This document shows, in pieces, positions 52,801-62,356 of a stretch of 64,000 nt of DNA. A program made the translations under genes and the position numbers. The stretch lies in contig NZ_CP042431.1 in the NCBI RefSeq assembly GCF_007970185.1, positions 2,480,001 through 2,544,000 of the forward strand, written 5' to 3'. The DNA is from Pseudobacter ginsenosidimutans (GTDB lineage: Bacteria; Bacteroidota; Bacteroidia; Chitinophagales; Chitinophagaceae). The notes beneath the pieces were generated by a model, which ran no database searches, had not been told where the DNA came from, and was given only the letters and a program-made list of their open reading frames with translations. Within the stretch, counting starts at the first letter, position 1; every line of letters starts with the position of its first letter.

Positions 52801-54192
52801 AAAGGATGGGCAGGTAAACGATCAGGATAATGATCTGTCCGAACACTGCGGCATTCATCATACGTGATGCAGAGGAAGAAACCGCTTCATTCATTTCGAT
52901 CTGCGAGATCCTGTTGGTGTGCGAGAATTTTTGGAAGAATGGATATAATGCAGGATAGCTTCCACAATGATCACCGCTCCATCTACGATCAATCCGAAAT
53001 CCAGCGCACCGAGGCTCATCAGGTTACCGCTCACACCGAAGAGATTCATCATTGCCACGGCGAATAGCATGGACAATGGGATCACGGAAGCCACAATCAG
53101 CCCTGCACGCAGGTTGCCGAGGAACAGCACCAGTACCAGCACAACAATCAACGCGCCTTCCAGTAAATTTTTTTCAACTGTTCCTATCGCATTGTTCACC
53201 ATTTTGGTGCGGTCGAGGAATGGCTCTATCGCTATTCCTTCCGGTAATGATTTTTGAATGTCCATGATCCGGGCTTTCACCGTCCCGATCACCTGCGATG
53301 AATTGCCGCCTTTGATCATCATCACGATACCCCCGCATACTTCACCTTCACCGGCCATGGTGAGTGCCCCATAACGGACGGCAGAGCCGGGCCTCACTTC
53401 GGCAACATGACTGATCAGTACTGGTGTGCCGTTGTTCACTTTTACAACGATCTTATTGATGTCTTCAATCGTCTTTGTTAATCCCACGCTGCGAATGAAC
53501 AATACAGCCGGTCCTTTCTCGATATAAGCGCCACCGGTGTTCTGATTATTCTTCTTCAGTGCGGTGAATACATCGGAGATGGTGATGTTCATTGCTTTCA
53601 GCCTGGCAGGGTTGACGGCTACTTCATATTGTTTCAGCATCCCTCCGAAAGTGGACACATCGGCTACGCCGGGAGTGCCGAGTAATTGTCTTTTCACCAA
53701 CCAGTCCTGGATGGTCCTCAGGTCTGCGAGTGAATACTTCGATTCGTATCCTTTTTTTGTTCTGAGCACGTACTGGTAGATCTCTCCCAGCCCGGTGGTT
53801 ACGGGAGCGAGAGAAGGTGTATTCGCGTTTTCGTTTATTTCAACCTGCGAAAGACGTTCGGTAACCTGTTGCCTGGCCCAGTAAACGTCCACATCATCGT
53901 CGAATACGATGGAGATCAGGGAGAGCCCGAAGCGCGACAGGCTCCGGCTTTCTTTCACTCCCGGCACATTGCTTACTGCCAGTTCAATGGGAAATGTAAT
54001 GAGTCTTTCTACGTCTTCCGCCCCCAGAGAAGGGGCTGTGGTGATCACCTGCACCTGGTTATTGGTGATGTCCGGAACTGCGTCGATAGGCAATTGCGTC
54101 AGTTGCCAGGATCCGTAAACGATCCATACCAATGTAAATAGTGTAATGGCCAGTTTGTTCTTAACTGAAAATCTGATTATCCTGTTTAGCAT
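49838..54192 (-). pseudogene. CzcA-type heavy-metal RND pump fused to TolC-like outer-membrane factor, frameshifted
   Basis: Two overlapping frames together make one gene. The N-terminal part (54192 to 52891) ends soon after the proton-relay motif DFGLIVDGAVIIVE, which fits the divalent-metal (Zn/Co/Ni) HME group. The C-terminal part (52894 to 49838) continues the pump from NEAVSSSASRMMNAAVF and then runs directly into an outer-membrane factor of about 400 residues (TPVSLQESLQLATRNNLQMK...). Such pump-OMF fusions are normal in Bacteroidota. The frame is lost at the A5 run of the minus strand (TTTTT, 52928-52932); one more A restores KKFSHTNRISQIEMNEAV. It may be a real mutation or a homopolymer sequencing error. 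Confidence 0.85.
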
Positions 54193-54286
54193 ACGGTCTG
54201 AGTATAAATGCACGAACGATTAACCACTTACCGGAATGGCAGTGGCATTACAAACAGCCTGAAAAGCTGTACGATGGCGTTGTGAT

Positions 54287-54664
54287 CTATGCTCTGGGAG
54301 GACGGAAAAGCGATTGGCCCGCAGGGTTATAATAGAAATCCGGCTGTTCGATACCGAAATCTTTTTCGATGATCCAGTTATGCGGCGTGAGCGCGGGAAG
54401 TTTATGATTGGAGACGAAAAGAGTAGCCAGAATATTGATATCGTATTTCTTGAAGGGGAGCTGCATGTCCTTCTCGTCATCATCATCATTGAAATCCTCT
54501 CCCCAGTAGTGCATGGAAAGGTATTTCAGCATGCCCACTTCAGGATTGAGCGCCCTGTGCTCTTTGAAGTGCTCGAATAGCTTGGGCAATTTCACCAACT
54601 GTACCATATTGGTGGATTGACCGATCAGGACTAACAGTAATATGTGCAAAAAGCACTTTTTCAC
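54287..54664 (-). CDS. Small hypothetical protein preceding the metal-efflux pump
   Basis: The 125-residue protein starts at a GTG (54664) with a hydrophobic leader (KKCFLHILLLVLIGQ) and then LVKLPKLFEHFKEHRALNP, followed by an acidic run DDDDEKD and a tail with NWIIEKDFGIEQPDFYYNP. Proteins of this kind commonly precede Bacteroidota heavy-metal RND operons; their role is unknown. It may reside in the periplasm or membrane. The promoter just upstream ends 4 bp before the GTG, so the message may be leaderless; the later in-frame ATG (residue 20) would remove the leader. Confidence 0.65.
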   Translation of the reverse strand: MKKCFLHILLLVLIGQSTNMVQLVKLPKLFEHFKEHRALNPEVGMLKYLSMHYWGEDFNDDDDEKDMQLPFKKYDINILATLFVSNHKLPALTPHNWIIEKDFGIEQPDFYYNPAGQSLFRPPRA

Positions 54665-54668
54665 GGGA

Positions 54669-54701
54669 CAAAGGTAATGGGGTGAGGGTACTTATGCAAA
54701 A
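54669..54701 (-). promoter_or_regulatory. Housekeeping promoter of the metal-efflux operon
   Basis: On the minus strand TTTTG (54701-54697), 20 bp, TACCTTTG (54676-54669) is a near-perfect TTTG-N20-TAnnTTTG promoter. It ends 4 bp before the GTG at 54664 and should drive the small protein, pump and adaptor genes. Confidence 0.7.
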
Positions 54702-54796
54702 GGAAACGGGATGGGTGGGATGAAATTTTGATTAAATAGGGTATGCATCATTGGAGAGAATGCGGATTTCTTATGGGGAGTGGCTGGGCTGATATC

Positions 54797-55213
54797 TTAT
54801 TTCATAGCCAAAACAACTGTGCCCAAAACGATGAGACCGGCTCCAACAGCAGTTTTGAAAGATAATGATTCACCCAAAAATATTACTGCCAAAACAATGG
54901 CAATTGCTACGCTGAGTTTATCTACTGCCGCCACCTGCGCAACTTTTCCTGTTTGCAGGGCTTTAAAATAAAATAACCAGGAAAGCCCCGTGGCGATCCC
55001 GGAAATAGTAAGAAAAATAATATTCCGTTTCGATAGATCGTTGATTCCTTTGAACTCTCCTTTAGCGAGAATGATACTCCAGATCATGAGCAGGATTACG
55101 ATCGTTCTGATACCGGTAGCAAGATTAGAATTGATATTGGTAATCCCTGCTTTGGCAAATATGGCGGTCAGCGCAGCAAACAAGGCTGATAAGAGCGAAT
55201 AAAGTAGCCACAT
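54797..55213 (-). CDS. EamA-type single-domain membrane transporter
   Basis: The 138-residue protein has about five hydrophobic segments and matches one EamA/DMT repeat (LLSALFAALTAIFAKAGI, GIATGLSWLFYFKALQTGK, AVGAGLIVLGTVVLAM). Two copies would have to dimerise to make the ten-helix transporter. It lies 23 bp after the PAP2 gene and is the last gene of the two-component-system operon. The substrate is unknown; some EamA half-size proteins flip lipid-linked sugars. Confidence 0.88.
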   Translation of the reverse strand: MWLLYSLLSALFAALTAIFAKAGITNINSNLATGIRTIVILLMIWSIILAKGEFKGINDLSKRNIIFLTISGIATGLSWLFYFKALQTGKVAQVAAVDKLSVAIAIVLAVIFLGESLSFKTAVGAGLIVLGTVVLAMK

Positions 55214-55236
55214 ATAAAGTAGTTCATTTTTTGTTT

Positions 55237-55992
55237 TTAGAACTGATACACTAAACTTACACCAACAGCTCCGCCGGAATAAAAAGGAACCGCCACTACC
55301 GGTTTGTTTTTTTTCTTTTCGAAAATCCTTTTAACAGATGGGTACAGGTAGTAGGCCAGATCTGTGGATAGAATGCCTACGCCAGCTCCGGCAACCACAT
55401 CGCTCAGCCAATGTTTGTTGTTGTACATACGGAGATACCCGGTAGTAGCCGCAACGGCATAACCTGCAACACCATACCAAACCGATACATCTTTATATTC
55501 CCTTCGCAGGAACTCTGCAGCGGCAAAGGCATTGGCTGTATGACCAGAAGGAAATGAATAACTGTTGGAGCCATCAGGGCGCCATTCCTTGCTGATGCTT
55601 TTGCCGGTAAAAACTATGGAAGACATGATTGCGGTACTCAGTCCATAAATTATCGTACGGTCGCGGAAATTATGCGCACCCTTAATGCCCATCGCATTAA
55701 GGCCATACACTGCAACAGCAGGAGCCCATTGCAGGTAATTGTCTATGGATAATTGTTTGTGTGAGCGCTCAGTCCAGAGCTCTTCCTTCATGTTTGAATT
55801 GACTTCCTTTAATTCCTCGTTTTTGATGGAGACGATACCGTAAGTGATCATGGTTGCGGGAATCAGGATCTGATATTTTGGAAAAGGCTTTTTGACAGCA
55901 AGACTATCCTGCCTCATTGTTCCGGGAGATTGGGCTCTGCAAACCTGCACTGACAGGGACAGTACTAACAGAATGGGAAAAGGGAGTTTCAT
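55237..55992 (-). CDS. PAP2-family phosphatase
   Basis: The 251-residue protein has a signal peptide (VQVCRAQ) and the PAP2 triad of motifs: KSISKEWRPDGS, FPSGHTANAF and a third one in GYLRMYNNKHWLSDVVAG (Arg, His, Asp). The fold removes phosphate from lipid or other organic phosphates at the periplasmic or outer-membrane face. A final beta-rich end (AVGVSLVYQF) resembles an outer-membrane terminus. It sits 35 bp after the LtaS-like gene, so it may act on the product of that enzyme. Confidence 0.88.
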   Translation of the reverse strand: MKLPFPILLVLSLSVQVCRAQSPGTMRQDSLAVKKPFPKYQILIPATMITYGIVSIKNEELKEVNSNMKEELWTERSHKQLSIDNYLQWAPAVAVYGLNAMGIKGAHNFRDRTIIYGLSTAIMSSIVFTGKSISKEWRPDGSNSYSFPSGHTANAFAAAEFLRREYKDVSVWYGVAGYAVAATTGYLRMYNNKHWLSDVVAGAGVGILSTDLAYYLYPSVKRIFEKKKNKPVVAVPFYSGGAVGVSLVYQF

Positions 55993-56027
55993 GAGTGTAT
56001 GATTGATATTTTGAACAGAACCTGATC

Positions 56028-57983
56028 TCAGTATTTGAGCCCGCCATGTTTGTAGAGGTAGTAAGCCGACTGGTAAAATGAGATCGCCTCATGCACTGCA
56101 TTGCCATTGAATTTGGTGGGCAATTGCTCATTATTTGCGAACAGGTATTTATAGGTTTCCACTTTTTGTTGTGGTGAAAGGATAACCAGGCTGTCTTGTT
56201 TCAGATAAACCAGTTTTTGGTAAGTACCCAGGAAAGCTCTGGGCTGATACTTTTCTTCCAATACATTCATGCCATATAGATTGGAAACATAATTCCAGTT
56301 CAGGATACCAAAAAGAGTAGGGAACAGATCGATCTGGGAGCAAAGCTTTGTAATGGAGCCTGATGGATTGCCGGGAAGGTTGCAAATGATAGCGGGTATA
56401 TGATATTTGGAAACATCGATCTCATTCTTTCCGGCGCTGCTGGCGCAATGGTCTGCAATAAAAATGATCACGGTGTTCCTGAACCAGGGTTGCTTCGATG
56501 CTGTTGCAAGGAATTTGCCGATAGCATAATCTGTGTATCTGACAGCTCCTTCACGTCCTGATCCTGAAGGAATATTGATCCTGCCTTCGGGATAAGTAAA
56601 AGGGCGATGATTGGAAGTGGTCATTACAAAATCAAAGAAGGGTTTTCCTGCAAGATGTTTTTGGTTAGCATCCCGGATCACAACATCATATACATCTTCA
56701 TCACAGATACCCCAGGCGTTCCGGAACTCTATGGTTGAATCAGGGATCTGGTGGCGGATGGCTTTGAAGTGGTCTCCCATCATCAGTTTGCGGCCCTTGT
56801 CGGTAATGTCATATCCATTGCTGCCAAAGAACTGGTTCATATTATCGAAGTAGCCATCACCCCCATAGAAGAAGGCCGTTGCATATTGTTTGGAGCGGAA
56901 TATGGCGCCAACAGAGAAAAGGTTGTCGTTATCAGGCCGGCGGACGATACTGCTTCCAGGGGTTGGTGGGATAGCCAGTGTTAACGCTTCCATACCCCTT
57001 ACTGTGCGTGTGCCCGTTGCATACATATTTTCGAATACGATGTTCTGTTTAGCCAGAGAGTCCAGTACAGGTGTGAGGTGCTGCTGATTGCCAAAATGGT
57101 CCATAAAGTCAGCACTGAGACTTTCGATAGTAACGAGGATCACATTGGGGCGCATTTCTTTGCCGGAATCAATAATTTTTCTGCGTATGCTAAGCTGATC
57201 ACTGAGAAACTGACTCCTGGAATCCTGCAGGCATTTTCTTGTGATGCTAAAGGCAGTATCATCATTGATCCTCCGGTAAAACTGATCGTAATTGAGCTCG
57301 TTGTTCCTGAAGGCAGAGAAGAATGAATATATTCCTGATTTTGCCAATTCATTCTGATAACGGTTACGGCCGGTATCTGCCAGCTGATTACTGATAAGAA
57401 AAGCATACAGTATGCACAAACCCAATAACATGCCCCATACAGCAATCCTTATTCGAAAAGGGGAATGACTGTTGAATGAAATGCGAAAGATCCCTTGCTT
57501 CGTGAATAGCCAGGTGATCAGCAATGCAGCCAGAACCATGCAGGAAATAAGAACAGGCAACGGATAGGATTCATTGATATTTTGCACCACTTCATAGGTG
57601 TAGACCAGATAGTCAACAGCAATGAAATTGAAACGGCTTTCAAATTCCAGCCAGAACGTAAGCTCTGCAAAGAAGGAGAACATCAGTATCAGTGTTCCCA
57701 GGAAGAATCCCGCGTAGGTGATCACTTTATTGATGATGCTGTTACTGAATTTCGGAGGGAATAGCAGTAAATAGGTTGCATAAGGGAATAGAAAAAATAC
57801 AGCCACTCCTATATCGAACATTAATCCAACACCGAAAATTCGGACCAGGGCAGGGAATGTTGGTGCTGCATTGCTGATGGAAACCAATAACAATATTACG
57901 CGCATCAGGAGCGATAATGAAAGATACATGGCTGCAAAACCTGTCAGCAGGCTGTACTGGTTGATTCGGGATCTGTGTTTCAT
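56028..57983 (-). CDS. LtaS-like sulfatase-fold membrane transferase
   Basis: The 651-residue protein has five predicted N-terminal transmembrane segments (to about residue 210) and a periplasmic alkaline-phosphatase/sulfatase fold. The fold contains the metal/nucleophile region VILVTIESLSADFM, Thr in TGTRTVRGMEAL, and metal ligands in FIADHCASSAG and TTSNHRPF. This is the layout of lipoteichoic-acid synthase and of Gram-negative phosphoglycerol and phosphoethanolamine transferases. In a Gram-negative cell it probably modifies glycolipid or LPS headgroups. It begins 3 bp after the TonB-dependent receptor gene. Confidence 0.88.
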   Translation of the reverse strand: MKHRSRINQYSLLTGFAAMYLSLSLLMRVILLLVSISNAAPTFPALVRIFGVGLMFDIGVAVFFLFPYATYLLLFPPKFSNSIINKVITYAGFFLGTLILMFSFFAELTFWLEFESRFNFIAVDYLVYTYEVVQNINESYPLPVLISCMVLAALLITWLFTKQGIFRISFNSHSPFRIRIAVWGMLLGLCILYAFLISNQLADTGRNRYQNELAKSGIYSFFSAFRNNELNYDQFYRRINDDTAFSITRKCLQDSRSQFLSDQLSIRRKIIDSGKEMRPNVILVTIESLSADFMDHFGNQQHLTPVLDSLAKQNIVFENMYATGTRTVRGMEALTLAIPPTPGSSIVRRPDNDNLFSVGAIFRSKQYATAFFYGGDGYFDNMNQFFGSNGYDITDKGRKLMMGDHFKAIRHQIPDSTIEFRNAWGICDEDVYDVVIRDANQKHLAGKPFFDFVMTTSNHRPFTYPEGRINIPSGSGREGAVRYTDYAIGKFLATASKQPWFRNTVIIFIADHCASSAGKNEIDVSKYHIPAIICNLPGNPSGSITKLCSQIDLFPTLFGILNWNYVSNLYGMNVLEEKYQPRAFLGTYQKLVYLKQDSLVILSPQQKVETYKYLFANNEQLPTKFNGNAVHEAISFYQSAYYLYKHGGLKY

Positions 57984-57986
57984 AGT

Positions 57987-60385
57987 TTAGAATTTGTAAG
58001 CATATCCCAGGCGGAAGACCTGTGTTTCATAATAGTCTGTGCTGGTGTACCTGAATCCATTGCCTTTTATTTCTCTTTTCAATTGCAGTGTATTGGCTAT
58101 GTCCGTTGCGTTGAGGAAGAGCTCTCCTTTCCCTTGCTGGATTTGTTTTTTTACACCTGCGTCAATGGAAAACCGTTCGAATGTTTTGCCTTGTGGCACG
58201 AGGTCCGGAGCCTGGTAGATAGCTGTCAACTGTGCTTCTGCCTGATAAGGCAGGTGGAAATTTATATTGAGCTTGATGTTCCCGGAAAATATGTCCTCTC
58301 TTGCAGCATCGTAAATACTTTCAACCGGATATTTGTTGACGATGCTGAAGGCATCGATAATATTCTTATAGCCATTGAGGTTGAGATTGATGGTAGCCCA
58401 TTTAGCGGCTTCCTGTGAGATCATGAATTCCAGCCCATATGAATAACTGTTTCCTGCATTCTGGAACACATTGTAGATGATGGTGCTACCCGGTACAACA
58501 GTGCCGATGCGTGTGATGGTGGCGTTTGTGTGCTTATAATAGGCAGCTGCAAAGAAATTACCGGATTGCCAGGATGTTTTGTATCCCAGTTCGAAATTGC
58601 TGGTGAATTGCGGACGCAGGGCAGGGTTGCCTACCTTGATGATCTCTGCATCATCGTATTTCGGAAATATCCGGATATCCACTTCATTGGGCCGGTCTAC
58701 ACGGCGGTTATAGCTAAGGGATATTTTATTGTTTTCATCGATCTTATAACCCAGGCGAAGATTGACAAAGGGCTGCAGATAATGGTACCTGTCACTTTTA
58801 TAAACAGGATGGTCCGGGTTCACATCGTATTCCACATGTACATATTCTGCGCGCATACCTGCTTCCAGTTCATACCGATTACTCTCCAGAACATAATTGG
58901 CATAGATGGCAGGGATGGTCTCGCTGTAGTCTGCCCTTCCGCCGGCTTTTGTATCAAGTGGAGAATTGAGGCCGGGTTTGAATTGCATATTCACCGGGAT
59001 AAAGCGTCTTCTGAACTTCAGTCCTGTTTCAAAACGTCCGTATTTCAAGGGATGTATATAGTCGAGGTTGAGATCGGCAACATGTTCATCGGAAAGCAGG
59101 GCAAAGGAATCGAGGCCGGTAAAGGAAGGCATTATATTTGTAAAGAAATATTTTTCATCTTCCCGGTGAAAAGTGTAGTTGAAATTGATATTCAGCAAAC
59201 GGCCTGGCTGAGCGAATTTATGCTGCCAGATTGCGGTGGCCGTGGCAGTTGTTTTTACTTCATCCTCGAGGAACTGCCAGAGACGCTGTTGTTCCTTAAG
59301 ACTTGCATTGAAGAAGGGCTCATCGCCACGGTCGATTATACTTTCACTGCTGAATAAACCGGAAACAGTGAATGTGTTTGATGCGTCTTTGAACCAGTCC
59401 ACTCCTGTTCGAACAGTTACGATATTGGTGGTGCGGTTTCTTTTGGTTTGTTGGCGAATGGTATCTCCATTATCATAAAAACGATCGGCAAACTCGTTCT
59501 TATTGAGAGTTTTGGTGTACATATTATCAGCCTGCAGGAAAATATTCGTTTTGTTCTTCCTGTAATTGAGTGAGAGGGAGGGATTGATCTTTGGTGTTGC
59601 CTGGTATTGGGGGCGGATACCGGGATAGTTTTCTTTTTTGATCCATAAGGCTCCTGCTCCTGCGCTAATTCCAAGTTTACCGTTAAAGCCTTCTTTCTTT
59701 TCTTTTTTGAAGATGATATTGATGATGCCGGCATTCCCGTTGGCATCGTACCTGGCAGAAGGGTTATTGATGATCTCGATCTTCTCGATGGCGGAAGCCG
59801 GAATGTTCTCCAGGCTTGCTTGCCCTCCAAATCCTGTGAGGGCAGTTTGTTTTCCATCGATCAATACCATTACCTTGTCGCTTCCCCTTAATTGCAATTT
59901 GCCGTCCTGGGAAGTGATGCCGGGCAGGTTCCTCATGGCATCCAGTACAGAACCGCCGGCCTGACTGATATTGCCGGCCAGGCTGAATGTTTTCTTATCC
60001 ATTGCGGCTGATACGGCAGATCGTTTAGCTGTTACCGTTACTTCATTCAATGCAGCTGCTACAGGATTGAGCGTAAGGATGCCAAGGTCCAGGAAATTAC
60101 TGAGCCTTCCTATGAGAACAGCCTGTTCTGTAGTTTGGAATCCGGTGTAGGAGCATCGCAGGATGTACTTGCCGGGCGTAATATCCCGATGGAGAACATT
60201 CCTTTTTCATTGGTGATGGTTCCTGCCACTAAACTGCTGTCTTTTACTGCCAGCAGGGTAACATTCACAAAAGGAAGCGCTGATTGTGTGGCATCCCGCA
60301 CAGTTCCGGATAAGGTTGTTTTGGATGATTGTGCTTTGGAACTGAGCTGCCATAAAACACTTAGGAGTAACAGGGAATATTTCAT
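57987..60385 (-). pseudogene. TonB-dependent outer-membrane receptor, frameshifted near the N-terminus
   Basis: Frame 1 (60385 to 60110) holds the signal peptide and a carboxypeptidase-regulatory-like domain (TLSGTVRDATQSALPFVNV). It goes out of frame after SIGI and stops. Frame 2 (60050 to 57987) holds NEVTVTAKRSAV, plug and barrel to the terminal aromatic KF. One missing base near 60181-60184 explains both: restoring it gives SIGNITPGKY followed by an open frame into the plug. The plug region resembles CirA/FepA-like or outer-membrane beta-barrel (Omp_b-brl_3) families. It follows the sensor kinase gene by 38 bp. It may be a real null allele or a sequencing error. Confidence 0.8.
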
Positions 60386-60423
60386 GGTCGCAGATTACGA
60401 CCAGATTTGAAAGGAATTTTAAA

Positions 60424-61467
60424 TCAGAATTGTATGGAGAAAATATGATTGTTGTTTTGAAATTGATAATCAATCTTCCAGCGATAACGGTCGGCTATTT
60501 GTTTAACAATTGCTAAACCTAATCCTGTGCCCGGAGCATGCGATCCGGTAGTGGCGAATCGCATGAACAGACGGCCGGCATCGAGCGGACTGGTGCCGGC
60601 ATTGGTAAGCTGAAGCAGGTGTTTGTTGAGGGAAATAGAAATAGAGCTCCCTTCGGGACTATGCCGGATGATATTGTTGATCAGGTTTTGTACCAGTATT
60701 TCCACCAGGATCCGGTTCCCCTGCACTTCGATATTCTCCTGGACAGAGGTGGTAAGCCGGAGGTTTTTCTCTTCCAGGAAATTTTCCAGCATTTGTAAGA
60801 TGTCTGTAACCAGGGCAGAGAGTTTTATTGTTTCCAGATCTGCGTATTGGTTGTTCTCGATCTTGGTGAGTAATAAAAGGTTCTTGTTGATCCTGCTTAC
60901 CCTTGATAGGGCATTGAGGGCTTCTTCTATCTGTTCGAACTGATCATCATTAAGGGGCTGGCTTTGCAGTAATACTTCCAGCTTCGATTGGGCAATGGCG
61001 ATAGGTGTTTGTAATTCGTGGGAGGCATTATCTGCAAACTCCTTCTGTCTGTGATAAGTAGCCATGTTGGCTGATAACAGTTTGTCGAGTGCTTCATTCA
61101 ATCTGGAAAATTCTGCAATATCTGTAGGGGTGAATTCTACTGGTTGTTGCCTGTTCAGGTCGAATTGTCTTATGCGTTCCAGGGTATTGTAGAATGGTTG
61201 CCAGAGTTGACGGGAGATCCTCCGGTTGATGAGGATGAAGCCTCCGAGGAGGAGTGCAAAGAAGATAACGGTGAGAATGGTTACGGCGCCAATGATGAGG
61301 AGGCTGTCTTCGCGGCGGGCTTCCGGCGTAAGTATGATCTGATGCTCATCCAATTCATATTGCCATAGCCTGCTGAGAGCAAGATAATAGATCGGTATTC
61401 CGGCTATCAGGATGAGCCCGGAATACAGCAGGAATCTTTTGAGGGATCGGTTGAGAAGATTATTCAT
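60424..61467 (-). CDS. Sensor histidine kinase of a two-component system
   Basis: The protein of about 347 residues has two membrane segments (about 10-30 and 55-85), a HAMP-like linker, the dimerisation box with His150 (FADNASHELQTPIAIAQ), the N box NLINNIIRHS and the G boxes GTGLGLAIVKQIA. ATG 61467 overlaps the response-regulator stop as ATGA, a coupled start. An earlier in-frame ATG (61476) is also possible. The short periplasmic loop suggests that it senses the membrane or a small ligand. It precedes a TonB-dependent receptor in the same operon. Confidence 0.93.
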   Translation of the reverse strand: MNNLLNRSLKRFLLYSGLILIAGIPIYYLALSRLWQYELDEHQIILTPEARREDSLLIIGAVTILTVIFFALLLGGFILINRRISRQLWQPFYNTLERIRQFDLNRQQPVEFTPTDIAEFSRLNEALDKLLSANMATYHRQKEFADNASHELQTPIAIAQSKLEVLLQSQPLNDDQFEQIEEALNALSRVSRINKNLLLLTKIENNQYADLETIKLSALVTDILQMLENFLEEKNLRLTTSVQENIEVQGNRILVEILVQNLINNIIRHSPEGSSISISLNKHLLQLTNAGTSPLDAGRLFMRFATTGSHAPGTGLGLAIVKQIADRYRWKIDYQFQNNNHIFSIQF

Positions 61468-62138
61468 ATATCCCATTTATATCCGGTTCCGTATAATGTT
61501 TTCAGGTAATTGGCACTGCCGGCATCGCTGAGTTTTTTCTTCAGGTTCCTGATATGGACATAAATAACATGATGATTGTCGAACAGATCAGCCATATCAC
61601 CGGTCAGGTGTTCGGCAAGCGCATTCCTGGAAATCACGCGATTCTTATTACTGATGAAATAAAGAAGGAGATCGAATTCTTTTTTAGTGAGCGGCACTTC
61701 TTTATTATTGACCATTACTTTCCGGGCCAGGAGATCTACACTGATCTCGTTTTGTTCAATGATATTGGAGTGACCGAAATTTTTCCGCCGGATCACAGAA
61801 TGGATACGAGCTGCCAGTTCGGGTAGATGAAAAGGTTTGGCGAGATAGTCGTCTGCGCCGATCTGGAGCCCTGTTATTTTATCGTCCAGTGAATCTTTTG
61901 CAGAGATGATGATCACGCCATCCTGTTTGTTTTCTTCTTTGAGATGCCTGAGAATTTTCATGCCATCGCCGCCTGGCAGCATCAGATCAAGTAAGATGCA
62001 ATCATAAGAGTACAGATCTGTTTTTTCCAGGGCTTCTGCATAGTTATATGCCACTTCACAGAGATATTGTTCAGTGGTCAGGTATTGTTTGATGCTTTTG
62101 GCCAGCTCCGGTTCATCCTCTACAATGAGAATTTTCAT
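61464..62138 (-). CDS. OmpR-family response regulator
   Basis: The 224-residue protein has a receiver domain with phospho-acceptor Asp51 (CILLDLMLPGGDG), acidic pair Glu7/Asp8 (IVEDEPEL) and Lys in YLAKPF. A winged-helix DNA-binding domain follows (LTKKEFDLLLYFISNKNRVIS, HVIYVHIRNLKKKL). ATG 62138 is chosen because the receiver begins there; the longer in-frame extension is not conserved-looking. It heads an operon with the kinase, a TonB-dependent receptor, an LtaS-like enzyme, a PAP2 phosphatase and an EamA permease, all probably under its own control. Confidence 0.94.
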   Translation of the reverse strand: MKILIVEDEPELAKSIKQYLTTEQYLCEVAYNYAEALEKTDLYSYDCILLDLMLPGGDGMKILRHLKEENKQDGVIIISAKDSLDDKITGLQIGADDYLAKPFHLPELAARIHSVIRRKNFGHSNIIEQNEISVDLLARKVMVNNKEVPLTKKEFDLLLYFISNKNRVISRNALAEHLTGDMADLFDNHHVIYVHIRNLKKKLSDAGSANYLKTLYGTGYKWDI

Positions 62139-62258
62139 GCTGCAAGGTATTTCTGCATTTTGAAGAAATTCTAAATTTATGGCAGGGATAAGGTAAGAAC
62201 TTTTGGAGAATTTGAAGGTAATAATGCACTGAGCTTTTGCCGGATGTTCCAAAAAGAT

Positions 62259-62290
62259 TTTGGATGCCCTTTTCGTTTATGATACTTTTG
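62259..62290 (+). promoter_or_regulatory. Housekeeping promoter of the second ECF sigma gene
   Basis: TTTG at 62259-62262, 20 bp, TACTTTTG at 62283-62290. The -7 block is identical to that of the fecR promoter at 7917. It lies inside the long upstream open frame, so transcription starts near 62297 and translation must start further downstream. Confidence 0.6.
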
Positions 62291-62356
62291 ATTTCAAGTA
62301 CCATTCCTGCCTTTCCTCCATTAATTAACCCCTTAATCAATTCCCGTCAAAATAAT

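Noticed and set aside
52891-52940. Programmed -1 frameshifting in the CzcA fusion.
   Set aside because: The run has five A in an unfavourable phase (tRNA re-pairing would give a mismatch in the P site), and no downstream structure is evident; a simple deletion is more likely.
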